A stretch of DNA of 64,000 nucleotides, from contig NZ_FZNO01000010.1 in the NCBI RefSeq assembly GCF_900188025.1, forward strand, positions 103,985 to 167,984, read 5' to 3'. The stretch's first letter is position 1; each line of letters begins with the position of its first letter. Under the pieces are notes generated by a model. The model saw nothing but the letters and a program-made list of their open reading frames with translations, searched no databases and was not told the DNA's origin. This DNA comes from Blastococcus mobilis (GTDB lineage Bacteria > Actinomycetota > Actinomycetes > Mycobacteriales > Geodermatophilaceae). Positions 1-7,853 of this stretch are shown here, in pieces. The position numbers and the translations under genes were made by a program.

Positions 1-1
1 G

Positions 2-640
2 GGCGCTCTGCCGCAGCACCGGCTGGTCCGGTTCATGGCGAAGTCCCCCGTGTTCGACCACTGGTTCTCCGGCCCGTTCATGCGGGCGATGCAGCACATC
101 CCCGTCGACCGCAAGGCCGGCGCCGCCGCCTTCGAGGCCGCTGTCCGTGCCCTGAAGGACGGCGAGGTCGTCGGCGTCTTCCCCGAGGCCACGATCAGCA
201 CGAGCTTCACCGTGAAGGACCTCAAGGCCGGCGCGGCCCGCATGGCGGTGGACGCCGGGGTGCCACTCATCCCGGCCGCCGTCTGGGGCGGTCACCGGGT
301 CGCCACCAAGGGGCACAAGGTCGACCTCCGTCGCGACGTCGCGGTCACCGTGATCCTCGGCGAGCCGCTCGTCCCCGGGGCGGGGGAGAAGCCGCAGGCG
401 CTGCTGCGGCGCACGCGGGCCGCGATGGAGGCCCTGCTGGACGAGGCCCAGCGCACCTATCCGCAGCAGCCGGCCGGTGACGACGACCGCTGGTGGCTGC
501 CCGCCCACCTGGGCGGCACGGCACCCACGCCGGAGGAGGCAGCGGTCACGGACTCGGTCCGCGCCGCCGGCAAGGAGGTGACCGCGGAGCGGCCGCACCC
601 GCTGAAGCGTCTCGCCGCCCGGCTCGGCATCCGCCGCTGA
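2..640 (+). CDS. 1-acyl-sn-glycerol-3-phosphate acyltransferase (PlsC family), 5' end cut by window
   Basis: Membrane-associated acyltransferase that would transfer an acyl chain to lysophosphatidic acid in phospholipid synthesis. The frame is open to the first base of the window, so the first visible ATG (35) is probably internal and the N-terminal HX4D catalytic block lies upstream of the window. What is seen: the IPVDR block, then FPEATIS in place of the usual FPEGTRS, then a GVPLIPAAVWG block. The C-terminal ~60 residues are polar and basic. Substitution of G and R in the FPEG block is a visible deviation, but family membership is clear. Specificity cannot be read from the sequence. Confidence 0.85.
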   Translation, partial: GALPQHRLVRFMAKSPVFDHWFSGPFMRAMQHIPVDRKAGAAAFEAAVRALKDGEVVGVFPEATISTSFTVKDLKAGAARMAVDAGVPLIPAAVWGGHRVATKGHKVDLRRDVAVTVILGEPLVPGAGEKPQALLRRTRAAMEALLDEAQRTYPQQPAGDDDRWWLPAHLGGTAPTPEEAAVTDSVRAAGKEVTAERPHPLKRLAARLGIRR

Positions 641-661
641 CCCGGGTCGCTCGCCCCCCGG

Positions 662-1192
662 TCACTCGACGACGACGGGCGCCATCAACCGGAATGTCTC
701 CAGCTCCACGTCGTACCACCGGCGGAAGCGCCCGAGGGGCTGCATGCCCAGCCGGGCGCACACCGCCATCGACGCCCGGTTCCCCGGGCGCACGACGGCA
801 TAGACCTCCGGCACGCCGGCGGCGAACCCCCGCTCGATCACCGCACGTGCGGCCTCGGTCGCAAAGCCGTGGCCCCAGGAGTCGGGGTGCAGGTGCCAGC
901 CGACCTCCACCTCGCCGACCCCGTTGGGCAACGGCTTGAACAGCACCGTTCCGGCGACCGAGGCATCGCGGCGCTCGATCGCCCAGCAGCCGTAGCGCTC
1001 GTCCAGGACGCTCACCTGCGCCCACCGGGCCACCAGCTCGGCCGGCGGTACGGACGGCGTGCCGCCGACCCAGCGGGTGATCTCCTCGCGGGTGTAGATG
1101 TCGGTGAGCCGGGCGATGTCGCGGGGCGACGTCGTCCACGGGCGCAGGCGCAGCCGTTCGGTCCGCAGCAGTTCCCCGCCGATCGCCCCCAC
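662..1192 (-). CDS. GNAT family N-acetyltransferase, RimJ/RimL-like
   Basis: A 176-residue acetyltransferase starting with GTG. It begins with the LLRTERLRLRPW strand typical of RimJ/RimL-like GNATs, and the acetyl-CoA binding region is the HLHPDSWGHGFATEAARAV segment near residues 100-120. It lies 53 bp downstream of kamA on the same strand, so it may be co-transcribed. In AblA/AblB pairs a lysine 2,3-aminomutase is followed by a beta-lysine acetyltransferase. The sequence here looks like a generic RimJ/RimL enzyme, so that role is only a hypothesis. Substrate unknown. Confidence 0.85.
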   Translation of the reverse strand: MGAIGGELLRTERLRLRPWTTSPRDIARLTDIYTREEITRWVGGTPSVPPAELVARWAQVSVLDERYGCWAIERRDASVAGTVLFKPLPNGVGEVEVGWHLHPDSWGHGFATEAARAVIERGFAAGVPEVYAVVRPGNRASMAVCARLGMQPLGRFRRWYDVELETFRLMAPVVVE

Positions 1193-1245
1193 GGGCGGTG
1201 CCTACCCCCGCAGCAGTAGTGCGGACACCCGTGTACCGCTCGCGT

Positions 1246-2655
1246 TCAGCCCAGCAGATCGGCAGCCGAGGCTGCCCGCGAGCTCGCGGCCCGCAGCTCG
1301 GCGGCCACCGGATCGTGCTCACGCTCGGCCCACCACTGCTGCCCCCGCTCCGGCAGGGTCCGGATCGGGTCGTAGTAGGTGTAACGACGGTCGAGCGCCG
1401 CCTCGTCGGTGCGCTCGATCCCGGTGCGGTAGTTCTTCGTCCAGTAGCTGATGCCGCGCTCACGGTCGTACTCGGCCACCTGGTGCACCCAGCGCTTGCC
1501 GACGTAGGGGACGTCGCACACGATCCGGGGGGTCGCGAAGCCCGGCAGGTAACCCATGATGTCGTGCTGCAGGGTCTGCGCCTGCGCCAGTGACACCCGC
1601 CAGTGCTCGGCGCTGGGGATCATGTCGCACATGTAGAAGTAGTAGGGCGTGATCGAGGCGCCGTCCTGGAGCGCGAAGCACAGGTCGAGCAGCTGGGTCG
1701 CCGCCGCGTTGACGCCCTCGAGCAGCACCCCCTGGTTGCGCACGTCGCGCACGCCGGCGGCCAGCATCGCCTTCGCCGCCTCCGCCACCAGCGGGGTCAC
1801 CGACTGCGCGGCGTTCACGTGGGTGTGCACGGCGAGGGACACCCCGCGCTCCCGGGCGGTGGTGGCCAGCCGGGTCATGCCCGCGACGACGTCGTCCTGC
1901 AGCCAGTGCTGCGGGAGGCCCATCAGCGCCTTCGACGCCAGCCGGATGTCGCGGACGGACTCGATCTCCAGCAGGCCGGCGACGAACGCCTCGAGGTTCT
2001 TGAAGGGCAGGTTGGCGACGTCCCCACCCGAGACGACGACGTCGCGGACGCCGGGGGTTCGCCGCAGGTACTCGAGCATCGCCGTCTGCCGATCGACCGG
2101 CTTGAGCTCGAACTTCAGCTTGGGGACGGCGGGCGTCGAGTTGCCGACCAGATCCATGCGGGTGCAGTGGCCGCAGTACTGCGGGCAGGTCGGGAGCAGT
2201 TCGGCCAGCACCTTGGTCGGATAGCGGTGCGTGAGGCCCTCGACGGCCCACATCTCGTGCTCGTGCAGGGAGTCGCGCGCCGCGTAGGGGTGGCTGGCCG
2301 CCGCACCGGGAAGCCGGTCGGAGGCCACCGGGAGCATGTAGCGGCGCACCGGGTCGGCCAGCATCGCCGCGGTCGAGGGGACCTCGGTCGGCACCATCGT
2401 GTTGAGCATCTGCGGGGGCAGCAGCAGCGACATCGTCGCGCGGCCGGCCTGGTCGGCCTCGACGTCGGCGTAGAACGACTCGTCCAGCAGATCGCCGTAG
2501 ACGCCGCGCAGCTGGCGGAGGTTCTTCACGCAGTTGACGCGCTGCCACTGGGCGCTGCGCCACTGCTCCGCTGTGACGTCCGCGAAGCCGGGGAGCCGCC
2601 GCCAATCGGGCTCGACGAGTTCCCGCGCCGAATACTCATAGGGCTGTTCGAGCAC
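1246..2655 (-). CDS. kamA: Lysine 2,3-aminomutase (radical SAM), KamA-like
   Basis: Converts L-lysine to L-beta-lysine using SAM, a [4Fe-4S] cluster and PLP. The 469-residue protein has the radical-SAM motif CPQYCGHC (Cys157, Cys161, Cys164). The clostridial PLP-lysine motif PGGGGK is absent; Lys387 in DVPYVGKRW is the best candidate. GTG 2655 is chosen as start because an AGGAGG lies 7 nt upstream; the frame stays open further upstream, but that part has no domain. It is divergent from kdd across 127 bp, and its product feeds the KamDE mutase encoded on the other strand. A related aminomutase with another substrate (such as glutamate) is less likely given the neighbours. Confidence 0.9.
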   Translation of the reverse strand: MLEQPYEYSARELVEPDWRRLPGFADVTAEQWRSAQWQRVNCVKNLRQLRGVYGDLLDESFYADVEADQAGRATMSLLLPPQMLNTMVPTEVPSTAAMLADPVRRYMLPVASDRLPGAAASHPYAARDSLHEHEMWAVEGLTHRYPTKVLAELLPTCPQYCGHCTRMDLVGNSTPAVPKLKFELKPVDRQTAMLEYLRRTPGVRDVVVSGGDVANLPFKNLEAFVAGLLEIESVRDIRLASKALMGLPQHWLQDDVVAGMTRLATTARERGVSLAVHTHVNAAQSVTPLVAEAAKAMLAAGVRDVRNQGVLLEGVNAAATQLLDLCFALQDGASITPYYFYMCDMIPSAEHWRVSLAQAQTLQHDIMGYLPGFATPRIVCDVPYVGKRWVHQVAEYDRERGISYWTKNYRTGIERTDEAALDRRYTYYDPIRTLPERGQQWWAEREHDPVAAELRAASSRAASAADLLG

Positions 2656-2782
2656 GGTTCCGCCTCCTTGACTCGTCGATGCGGGGATCCGCAACACGGG
2701 GGACCTTACGGGAATATCTTCGGCAAAGCCGCCATGACACGATAGCTTCTCCTGCATCGGACGGGTGAGACAGGAGAGTCGT
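2656..2782. promoter_or_regulatory. Divergent kamA/kdd promoter region
   Basis: This 127-bp gap must hold the promoters of kamA (left) and kdd (right). It contains an inverted repeat at 2680-2693 (TGCGG/CCGCA arms, 4-nt spacer) and a more AT-rich patch around 2710-2745. GGACCTT at 2701 matches a half-site of the palindrome at 5397. No -35/-10 pair is convincing. kdd's Shine-Dalgarno is AGGAG at 2772-2776. Confidence 0.5.
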
Positions 2783-3811
2783 GTGCCGGGATCGGAAGAA
2801 CGTGCCCTGGGCGTGCACCGGGTGCTCGAGCCGGAGGGCGTGCTGCCCCAGGCAGCCGTCCGACTGGACGCCGCCCCGGCGGTCGGGCCGGACGAGGTGC
2901 GCATCGCGGTCCAGCGCCTGAACCTCGACGCCGCCTCCTTCCGCCAGCTCTCGGAGTCCTGCGGCGGCGACGGCGCGGCCGTCCGGTCGGCCGTCCTGGA
3001 GATCGTCGCGGCGCGCGGGAAGATGCAGAACCCGGTGACCGGATCGGGCGGCATGCTCATCGGCGTCGTGGACGCCGTGGGCCCGGAGTCCCCGCTGGGC
3101 CTCGAGGTCGGGCAACGGGTGGCCACGCTGGTCTCGCTGTCGCTCACCCCGCTGCGCATCACCGACGGCCTGGCGCGCTGGGACGGCCGCTCGGAGCAGG
3201 TCCCGGCGGAGGGGACGGCGATCCTGTTCGCCCGCTCGATCGCCGCCGTGCTGCCCGACGACCTGCCCGACGCCGTCTCCCTCGCCGTCCTCGACGTCTG
3301 CGGGGCGCCGGCTGCGACCGCCCGTGTCGTCGCGCGGACCGGGGCGCGCTCGGTCGTCGTCGTGGGAGCGGCGGGGAAGTCCGGCTGCCTGTCGCTGGCC
3401 GCCGCCCGGGCGGCAGGGGCGGACCAGCTCACCGGCCTGGTGCGCAACGACGCGGAGGCCGCCGCGCTGAGCGCCTCCGGCCTCGCCGACCGGGTGCTGG
3501 TCGCGGATGCCACCGATCCGCTCGCCGTGGCGGCGGCCGTGGGCAGACCCGTCGACGTCACCGTCGTCTGCGTCGACGTGCCCGGCGCCGAGCACGGAGC
3601 GGTCCTCGCCACGGCCCAGGGAGGCACCGTGGTCTTCTTCTCCATGGCCACGTCCTTCTCGGCGGCGGCCCTGGGCGCGGAGGGGATGGCGGCGGACGTG
3701 ACGATGCTGGTCGGGAACGGCTACACGCCCGGGCACGCCGCCCTGGCCCTCGACCTGTACCGCTCGTCCCCGGGGGTCCGGGCGCTGATCGATCCGCGCG
3801 TGGGCGAGTGA
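2783..3811 (+). CDS. kdd: L-erythro-3,5-diaminohexanoate dehydrogenase
   Basis: Cytosolic NAD(P)-dependent oxidative deaminase of lysine fermentation, converting 3,5-diaminohexanoate to 5-amino-3-oxohexanoate. The 342-residue protein has the Kdd-type N-terminus (a GVHRVLEP opening, then QRLNLDAASFRQL) and a Rossmann region around VVVVGAAGKSGCLSLAAA. Two GTG codons compete: 2765 and 2783. The second is preferred because AGGAG lies 6 nt upstream of it. The stop overlaps the next gene's GTG by 4 nt (GTGA), indicating translational coupling. Identification rests on overall sequence recognition plus its place beside kamA, kamDE and kal. Confidence 0.88.
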   Translation: MPGSEERALGVHRVLEPEGVLPQAAVRLDAAPAVGPDEVRIAVQRLNLDAASFRQLSESCGGDGAAVRSAVLEIVAARGKMQNPVTGSGGMLIGVVDAVGPESPLGLEVGQRVATLVSLSLTPLRITDGLARWDGRSEQVPAEGTAILFARSIAAVLPDDLPDAVSLAVLDVCGAPAATARVVARTGARSVVVVGAAGKSGCLSLAAARAAGADQLTGLVRNDAEAAALSASGLADRVLVADATDPLAVAAAVGRPVDVTVVCVDVPGAEHGAVLATAQGGTVVFFSMATSFSAAALGAEGMAADVTMLVGNGYTPGHAALALDLYRSSPGVRALIDPRVGE

Positions 3812-5391
3812 GCGGGCGCAGCACGGGCGAGGCCGTCCCGGTGACCGGGTCCGACGCGCGCCGGCGTGGCGGCGCCGTGAGCCTGCTCGTCACCGAGGTG
3901 ACGGTCGGCGACCGGCCCGGCTGCGCCGTCCACGTCGTCGACGGCCGGATCGCCTGGCTGGGCGACGCCGCCGACGCGCCGGCCTCCGGCCGCGTGATCG
4001 TGGGGGAGGGGGCCCTGCTCACACCCGCCTTCGTCGACGCCCACATCCACGCCACGTCGACCGGTCTCGCGCTCACCGGACTAGACCTCTACTCGAGGGT
4101 GAGCCTGGAGGCGGCCACCGCAGCCGTCAGGGAGCACGCCGCTGGCGCGCCCGACGGCATCCTGCTGGGCACCGGGTGGGACGAGACCGGCTGGCCGGAA
4201 GGGCGCGGCCTGACCCGGCACGACCTCGATGCCGTGGTGGGGGAGCGGCCCGCCTACCTGGCGCGGGTCGACGTCCATTCGGCCACGGTGTCGACGGCGC
4301 TGCTCGATCGCATCCCCGGTATCACCGGCCTGCCGGGCTACGACCCCGACGGGCAGTTGCGGCTGGACGCCCACCACGCCGCCCGCCGGGCCGCCTACGG
4401 CGCCGTGGACGGCGCCCAACGACGGGCCGCTCAGCGGGCCACGCTCGCTGCTGCCGCCGCGCTGGGCATCGGCAGCCTGCAGGAGATGGCCGGGCCCGAG
4501 GTGTCCGGCGCCGACGACCTCGCGGACCTGCTCGCGCTGGCCGCCGCCGAGCCCGGGCCCTTGGTGCTGGGGTACTGGGGAGAGCTCGCCGAACGTGGGG
4601 GGCTGGACCTCGTCCGGGAACTGGGGCTGGCCGGTGCCGGGGGCGACCTGTTCTGCGACGGCGCCTTCGGCTCGCACACCGCCGCGTTGTCGGAGCCCTA
4701 CACCGACCGCCCCGGCACCAGCGGCGCCCTGCGCTTCGAGACGGCGTCGCTGGTCCACCACGTGCGGGCCTGCACGGAGGCCGGCATCCAGGCCGGCTTC
4801 CACTGCATCGGCGACGCCGCGGTGAACCAGGTGCTCGACGCCGTCGGAGCCGTCGTCGACGAGCTCGGGGCCGCGGCCGTGCGGGCCTGCCGGCACCGGC
4901 TGGAGCACCTGGAGATGGCCGACGACTCGGTGATGGACCGGATGCGCGCGTGGGGGATGGTCGCCAGCGTGCAGCCGGCGTTCGACGCCGCCTGGGGCGG
5001 GAACGCCGGCATGTACGCCGAGCGGCTCGGCCTCGAGCGTGCCGCGGCGACCAACCGGTTCGCCGACCTCGCCGACGCCGGCGTCGCGCTGGCGCTGGGC
5101 AGCGACGCGCCGGTCACCCCCTTGGACCCGTGGGGCGGGGTGCACGCCGCGGTGGACCACCGGACGGCCGGTTCGGGCCTGCGCCCCTTCGACGCGTTCG
5201 ACGCGGCCACCCACGGCGGCTGGCACGCCGTCCGGTCCGAGCACGCCGCCGGCCCCCTCGCCGTCGGGGCCCCCGGGCACCTGGCCCTCTGGGCGACCTC
5301 GGACACCCTCTCGACCGTCCTCGCTGAACGGGCGCGCCCCGCCTGCCGTCTGCTGCTCGTCGACGGAGACCCGATCGGAGACCACCCATGA
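3808..5391 (+). CDS. YtcJ-like metal-dependent amidohydrolase
   Basis: A 527-residue amidohydrolase-superfamily protein. Seen: the metal motif DAHIH near the N-terminus, a HLEHLEMADD block, and SDAPVTPLDPWGGVHAAV near the C-terminus, an arrangement typical of the YtcJ-like exoenzyme group. Translation could start at GTG 3808 (overlapping kdd) or GTG 3877; the first ~23 residues are poorly structured, so the later start is possible. It sits inside the lysine cluster where Kce might be expected, but it is not a Kce (DUF849-type) protein. It might hydrolyse an acylated or lactam derivative of an intermediate; this is inference. Confidence 0.85.
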   Translation: MSGRSTGEAVPVTGSDARRRGGAVSLLVTEVTVGDRPGCAVHVVDGRIAWLGDAADAPASGRVIVGEGALLTPAFVDAHIHATSTGLALTGLDLYSRVSLEAATAAVREHAAGAPDGILLGTGWDETGWPEGRGLTRHDLDAVVGERPAYLARVDVHSATVSTALLDRIPGITGLPGYDPDGQLRLDAHHAARRAAYGAVDGAQRRAAQRATLAAAAALGIGSLQEMAGPEVSGADDLADLLALAAAEPGPLVLGYWGELAERGGLDLVRELGLAGAGGDLFCDGAFGSHTAALSEPYTDRPGTSGALRFETASLVHHVRACTEAGIQAGFHCIGDAAVNQVLDAVGAVVDELGAAAVRACRHRLEHLEMADDSVMDRMRAWGMVASVQPAFDAAWGGNAGMYAERLGLERAAATNRFADLADAGVALALGSDAPVTPLDPWGGVHAAVDHRTAGSGLRPFDAFDAATHGGWHAVRSEHAAGPLAVGAPGHLALWATSDTLSTVLAERARPACRLLLVDGDPIGDHP

Positions 5392-5396
5392 CGCCC

Positions 5397-5430
5397 CCTC
5401 GGGGACCTTCTGCACAGAAAGTTCCCGAGG
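5397..5430. promoter_or_regulatory. Palindrome 1 upstream of kamD (probable operator)
   Basis: A 34-bp near-palindrome with arms CCTCGGG/CCCGAGG and an inner TTCT-GCAC-AGAA core. It begins 5 bp after the amidohydrolase stop. It resembles palindrome 2 in sequence (14 of 19 positions in the best overlap), which favours a pair of protein-binding sites over a simple terminator. There is no T-tract. Confidence 0.6.
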
Positions 5431-5434
5431 AGGA

Positions 5435-5460
5435 CCGGACTTTCGGTACCGACAGTCCGG
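5435..5460. promoter_or_regulatory. Palindrome 2 upstream of kamD (probable operator)
   Basis: A 26-bp near-perfect palindrome with CCGGACT/AGTCCGG arms centred on CGGTACCG; its centre lies 34 bp from that of palindrome 1. It ends 16 bp before the kamD start codon, so a bound regulator would block transcription or translation of kamDE-kal. No regulator gene is visible in the cluster. Confidence 0.6.
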
Positions 5461-5476
5461 AGAAGGGAGATGTGCG

Positions 5477-7075
5477 GTGAACACCCTCACGCTCGACCCG
5501 ATGCTCGTGGCCCGTGCCCGGGAGCTCGCCGCCCTGGCGGCCCAGCCGGTCGTCGACCTGGCGCGGCGGCACACCACCGTGTCGGTCGAGCGGGCCGTAC
5601 TGCGGCTGGCCGGCCTCACCGGCACCGACCCGGTCACGGGGGAGGGGCGCCTGGAGGACCGGGTGCCCTGGGCGAACCGCGTCGTCGACGCCGTCCGCGA
5701 CCAGGTCGGCCTGGCCTCGGGGGTCGCGCTCCCGGTGTGGCACGCGCTGGCCTCGGGCGCGGCGCCGTCCCTGCAGGCCCTGGCCGAGCAGGTCGGCGCC
5801 GGGACGGCCCGGTTCGAGGTACCGACCGGCACCGACGCCGAGCGAGCCCGGGACGCGGCGCACGCCGCCGTCGGTGGGGGGATCGCCCGGATCGACGCCA
5901 ACCGCCGGCGTCGGGAGGAACTGGTCGCGCTGCACGGCAACCCGCGGCGCCGCCCCTGGATCTACCTGATCGTGGCGACCGGCGACATCCACGAGGACAT
6001 ACCGCAGGCCCAGGCCGCCGCGCGGGCCGGCGCGGACGTCATCGCCGTCATCCGCTCCACGGGGCAGTCGCTGCTGGACTACGTCCCGGAAGGGGCCACC
6101 CGCACCGGGTATGCCGGCACCTACGCCACCCAGGAGAACTTCCGGCTCATGCGGGCCGCCCTGGACGACGTCAGCGCCGAGCTCGGCCGCTACGTCCGGC
6201 TGACCAACTACGCGTCCGGGCTGTGCATGCCGGAGATCGCCGTCCTAGCCGGGCTGGAGCGGCTGGACATGATGCTCAACGACGCGATGTACGGGATCCT
6301 CTTCCGCGACATCAACCCGCGGCGCACCTTCGTCGACCAGCGGTTCAGCCGGATGGTGCACGCTCGCGCCGGGATCATCATCAACACCGGCGAGGACAAC
6401 TACCTCACCACCGCCGACGCCGTCGACGAGGCACACACCGTCACCGTCAGCCAGCTGCTCAACGAGACCCTCGCCCACGAGGCAGGGCTCGAGGACTGGC
6501 AGCTCGGCCTGGGCCACGCCTTCGAGATCGACCCCGAGCGCGAGGAATCCTTCCGGCTGGAGCTCGCGCACGCCCTGCTGGCCCGCGAGCTCTTCCCGGA
6601 TGCGCCGCTGAAGTGGATGCCGCCCACGAAGCACATGACCGGCGACGTCTTCCGCGGCTACCTGCTCGACGGCTTCTTCAACCTGGCGGGTGCGCTCACC
6701 GGTCAGGGCATCCTGCTGGTCGGGATGATGACGGAGGCCGTGGTCACCCCGTGGCTCTCCGACCGCGACCTGGCGCTGCGCAACGTCCGCTACGTCCTGG
6801 ACGCCGCCGGCAACCTGGCCGAGGACTTCGCGCCGCCCCCGGGCGGCTTCATCGACCGCCGCGCCGACACCGTGCTGCGCGAGGCGGTCGACCTGCTCGG
6901 CCGGATCGCCGAACACCCGGACGGCCTCATCCAGGCCATCGCCGACGGCACGTTTGGCATCACCAGGCGGCCGGCCGACGGCGGCAAGGGCCTGGACGGC
7001 GTCGTCGAGCTCGCCGCCGACGCCTACAACCCGGCACTGGAGCTGCTGTCGACGAAGGAGACCGCTCGTGCCTGA
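5477..7075 (+). CDS. kamD: D-lysine/beta-lysine 5,6-aminomutase alpha subunit
   Basis: Large subunit of the adenosylcobalamin- and PLP-dependent 5,6-aminomutase, which moves the terminal amino group of beta-lysine to give 3,5-diaminohexanoate. The 532-residue product (GTG start, AGAAGGGAGA just upstream) shows the family's opening (DPMLVARARELA), the AGADVIAVIRSTGQSLLDYV region and the TGYAGTYATQENFRLMRAAL region of the TIM barrel. The frame is open well upstream of 5477, but that part overlaps the amidohydrolase and the palindromes. It overlaps kamE by 8 nt, so the two subunits are coupled. Confidence 0.92.
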   Translation: MNTLTLDPMLVARARELAALAAQPVVDLARRHTTVSVERAVLRLAGLTGTDPVTGEGRLEDRVPWANRVVDAVRDQVGLASGVALPVWHALASGAAPSLQALAEQVGAGTARFEVPTGTDAERARDAAHAAVGGGIARIDANRRRREELVALHGNPRRRPWIYLIVATGDIHEDIPQAQAAARAGADVIAVIRSTGQSLLDYVPEGATRTGYAGTYATQENFRLMRAALDDVSAELGRYVRLTNYASGLCMPEIAVLAGLERLDMMLNDAMYGILFRDINPRRTFVDQRFSRMVHARAGIIINTGEDNYLTTADAVDEAHTVTVSQLLNETLAHEAGLEDWQLGLGHAFEIDPEREESFRLELAHALLARELFPDAPLKWMPPTKHMTGDVFRGYLLDGFFNLAGALTGQGILLVGMMTEAVVTPWLSDRDLALRNVRYVLDAAGNLAEDFAPPPGGFIDRRADTVLREAVDLLGRIAEHPDGLIQAIADGTFGITRRPADGGKGLDGVVELAADAYNPALELLSTKETARA

Positions 7076-7853
7076 GCACGGCCGAAGTGGCCACGAGGGC
7101 CGCCCGGGGACGATCGGGTCGATCATCCGGCCCTACGGGGACACGACGGGTGACGGGATGGTGCAGACGTCGTTCACCCTTCCCGTGCCGGCCGGTCCGA
7201 AGGCCGAGGGCGCGGCCCTGCAGCTGGCGAACAAGATGGGCATCGAGCCCGCGATGGTCGTGCACAGCCACGCCATCGACAGCGGCTACACGTTCTTCGT
7301 CGTCTACGGCAGCGTGCAGCACCTGGTCGACCTCGACGCCGTCGTCGTCGAGGAACGCGCCTACCCGCTGCTGTCGTCGTCGGAGATCAACGGCGCGATC
7401 CGCAGTCGGCTGGGCCGCAAGCTCGTCGTCCTCGGGGCCTGCATCGGCACCGACGCCCACACCGTCGGCATCGACGCGATCCTCAACGTCAAGGGCTTCG
7501 CGGGGGAGAAGGGCCTGGAGTACCTGCGGGAGATGGCCGTGACGAATCTCGGCGCCCAGGTCACCGTGCCCGATCTCGTCTCGCGGGCCCGCGCCGCCCG
7601 CGCCGACGCCGTCCTCGTGTCCCAGGTGGTCACACAGAAGGACGCCCACCTGCGCAACACCCGCGAGCTGGCCGCCGCCTTCCGGGAAGCGATGGGGACG
7701 GCGCGGCCGCTGCTGGTCGTCGGTGGTCCACGCTTCGACCCGGCGATGGCCGCCGACCTCGGCGTCGACAAGGTTTTCGGCCGGGGGACGACGCCCGGCG
7801 AGGTCGCCAGCTATCTCGTGCACGCACTGATCCCTTCGGAGGAACCCGCATGA
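7068..7853 (+). CDS. kamE: D-lysine/beta-lysine 5,6-aminomutase beta subunit (B12-binding)
   Basis: Small subunit carrying the cobalamin. In this 261-residue protein the B12 signature D-x-H-x-x-G is GTDAHTVGID, with His131 as the lower cobalt ligand. Lys142 in NVKGFAGEKGLE corresponds to the family's PLP-binding lysine. A Rossmann-like C-terminal B12 domain follows (VSQVVTQKDAHL, then LVVGGPRFDP). GTG 7068 starts inside the end of kamD. The stop overlaps kal (ATGA). No cobalamin riboswitch was recognised upstream. Confidence 0.93.
   Translation: MPEHGRSGHEGRPGTIGSIIRPYGDTTGDGMVQTSFTLPVPAGPKAEGAALQLANKMGIEPAMVVHSHAIDSGYTFFVVYGSVQHLVDLDAVVVEERAYPLLSSSEINGAIRSRLGRKLVVLGACIGTDAHTVGIDAILNVKGFAGEKGLEYLREMAVTNLGAQVTVPDLVSRARAARADAVLVSQVVTQKDAHLRNTRELAAAFREAMGTARPLLVVGGPRFDPAMAADLGVDKVFGRGTTPGEVASYLVHALIPSEEPA

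Noticed and set aside
493..1463. Long Arg/Pro/Gly-rich frames overlapping the first two genes
   Set aside because: They are antisense or out-of-frame readings of high-GC coding sequence with no domains; the acyltransferase and GNAT frames explain the region.
2656..3651. Extension of the KamA frame upstream, opposite kdd
   Set aside because: No homology-like sequence before GTG 2655, which has a strong ribosome site; the extension is antisense to kdd.
5397..5460. Cobalamin riboswitch before kamDE
   Set aside because: The 85-bp gap is too short and shows palindromes rather than a B12-box.
5114..5992. Minus-strand open frames in the amidohydrolase/kamD region
   Set aside because: Composition typical of antisense frames; kamD and amidohydrolase motifs are on the plus strand.
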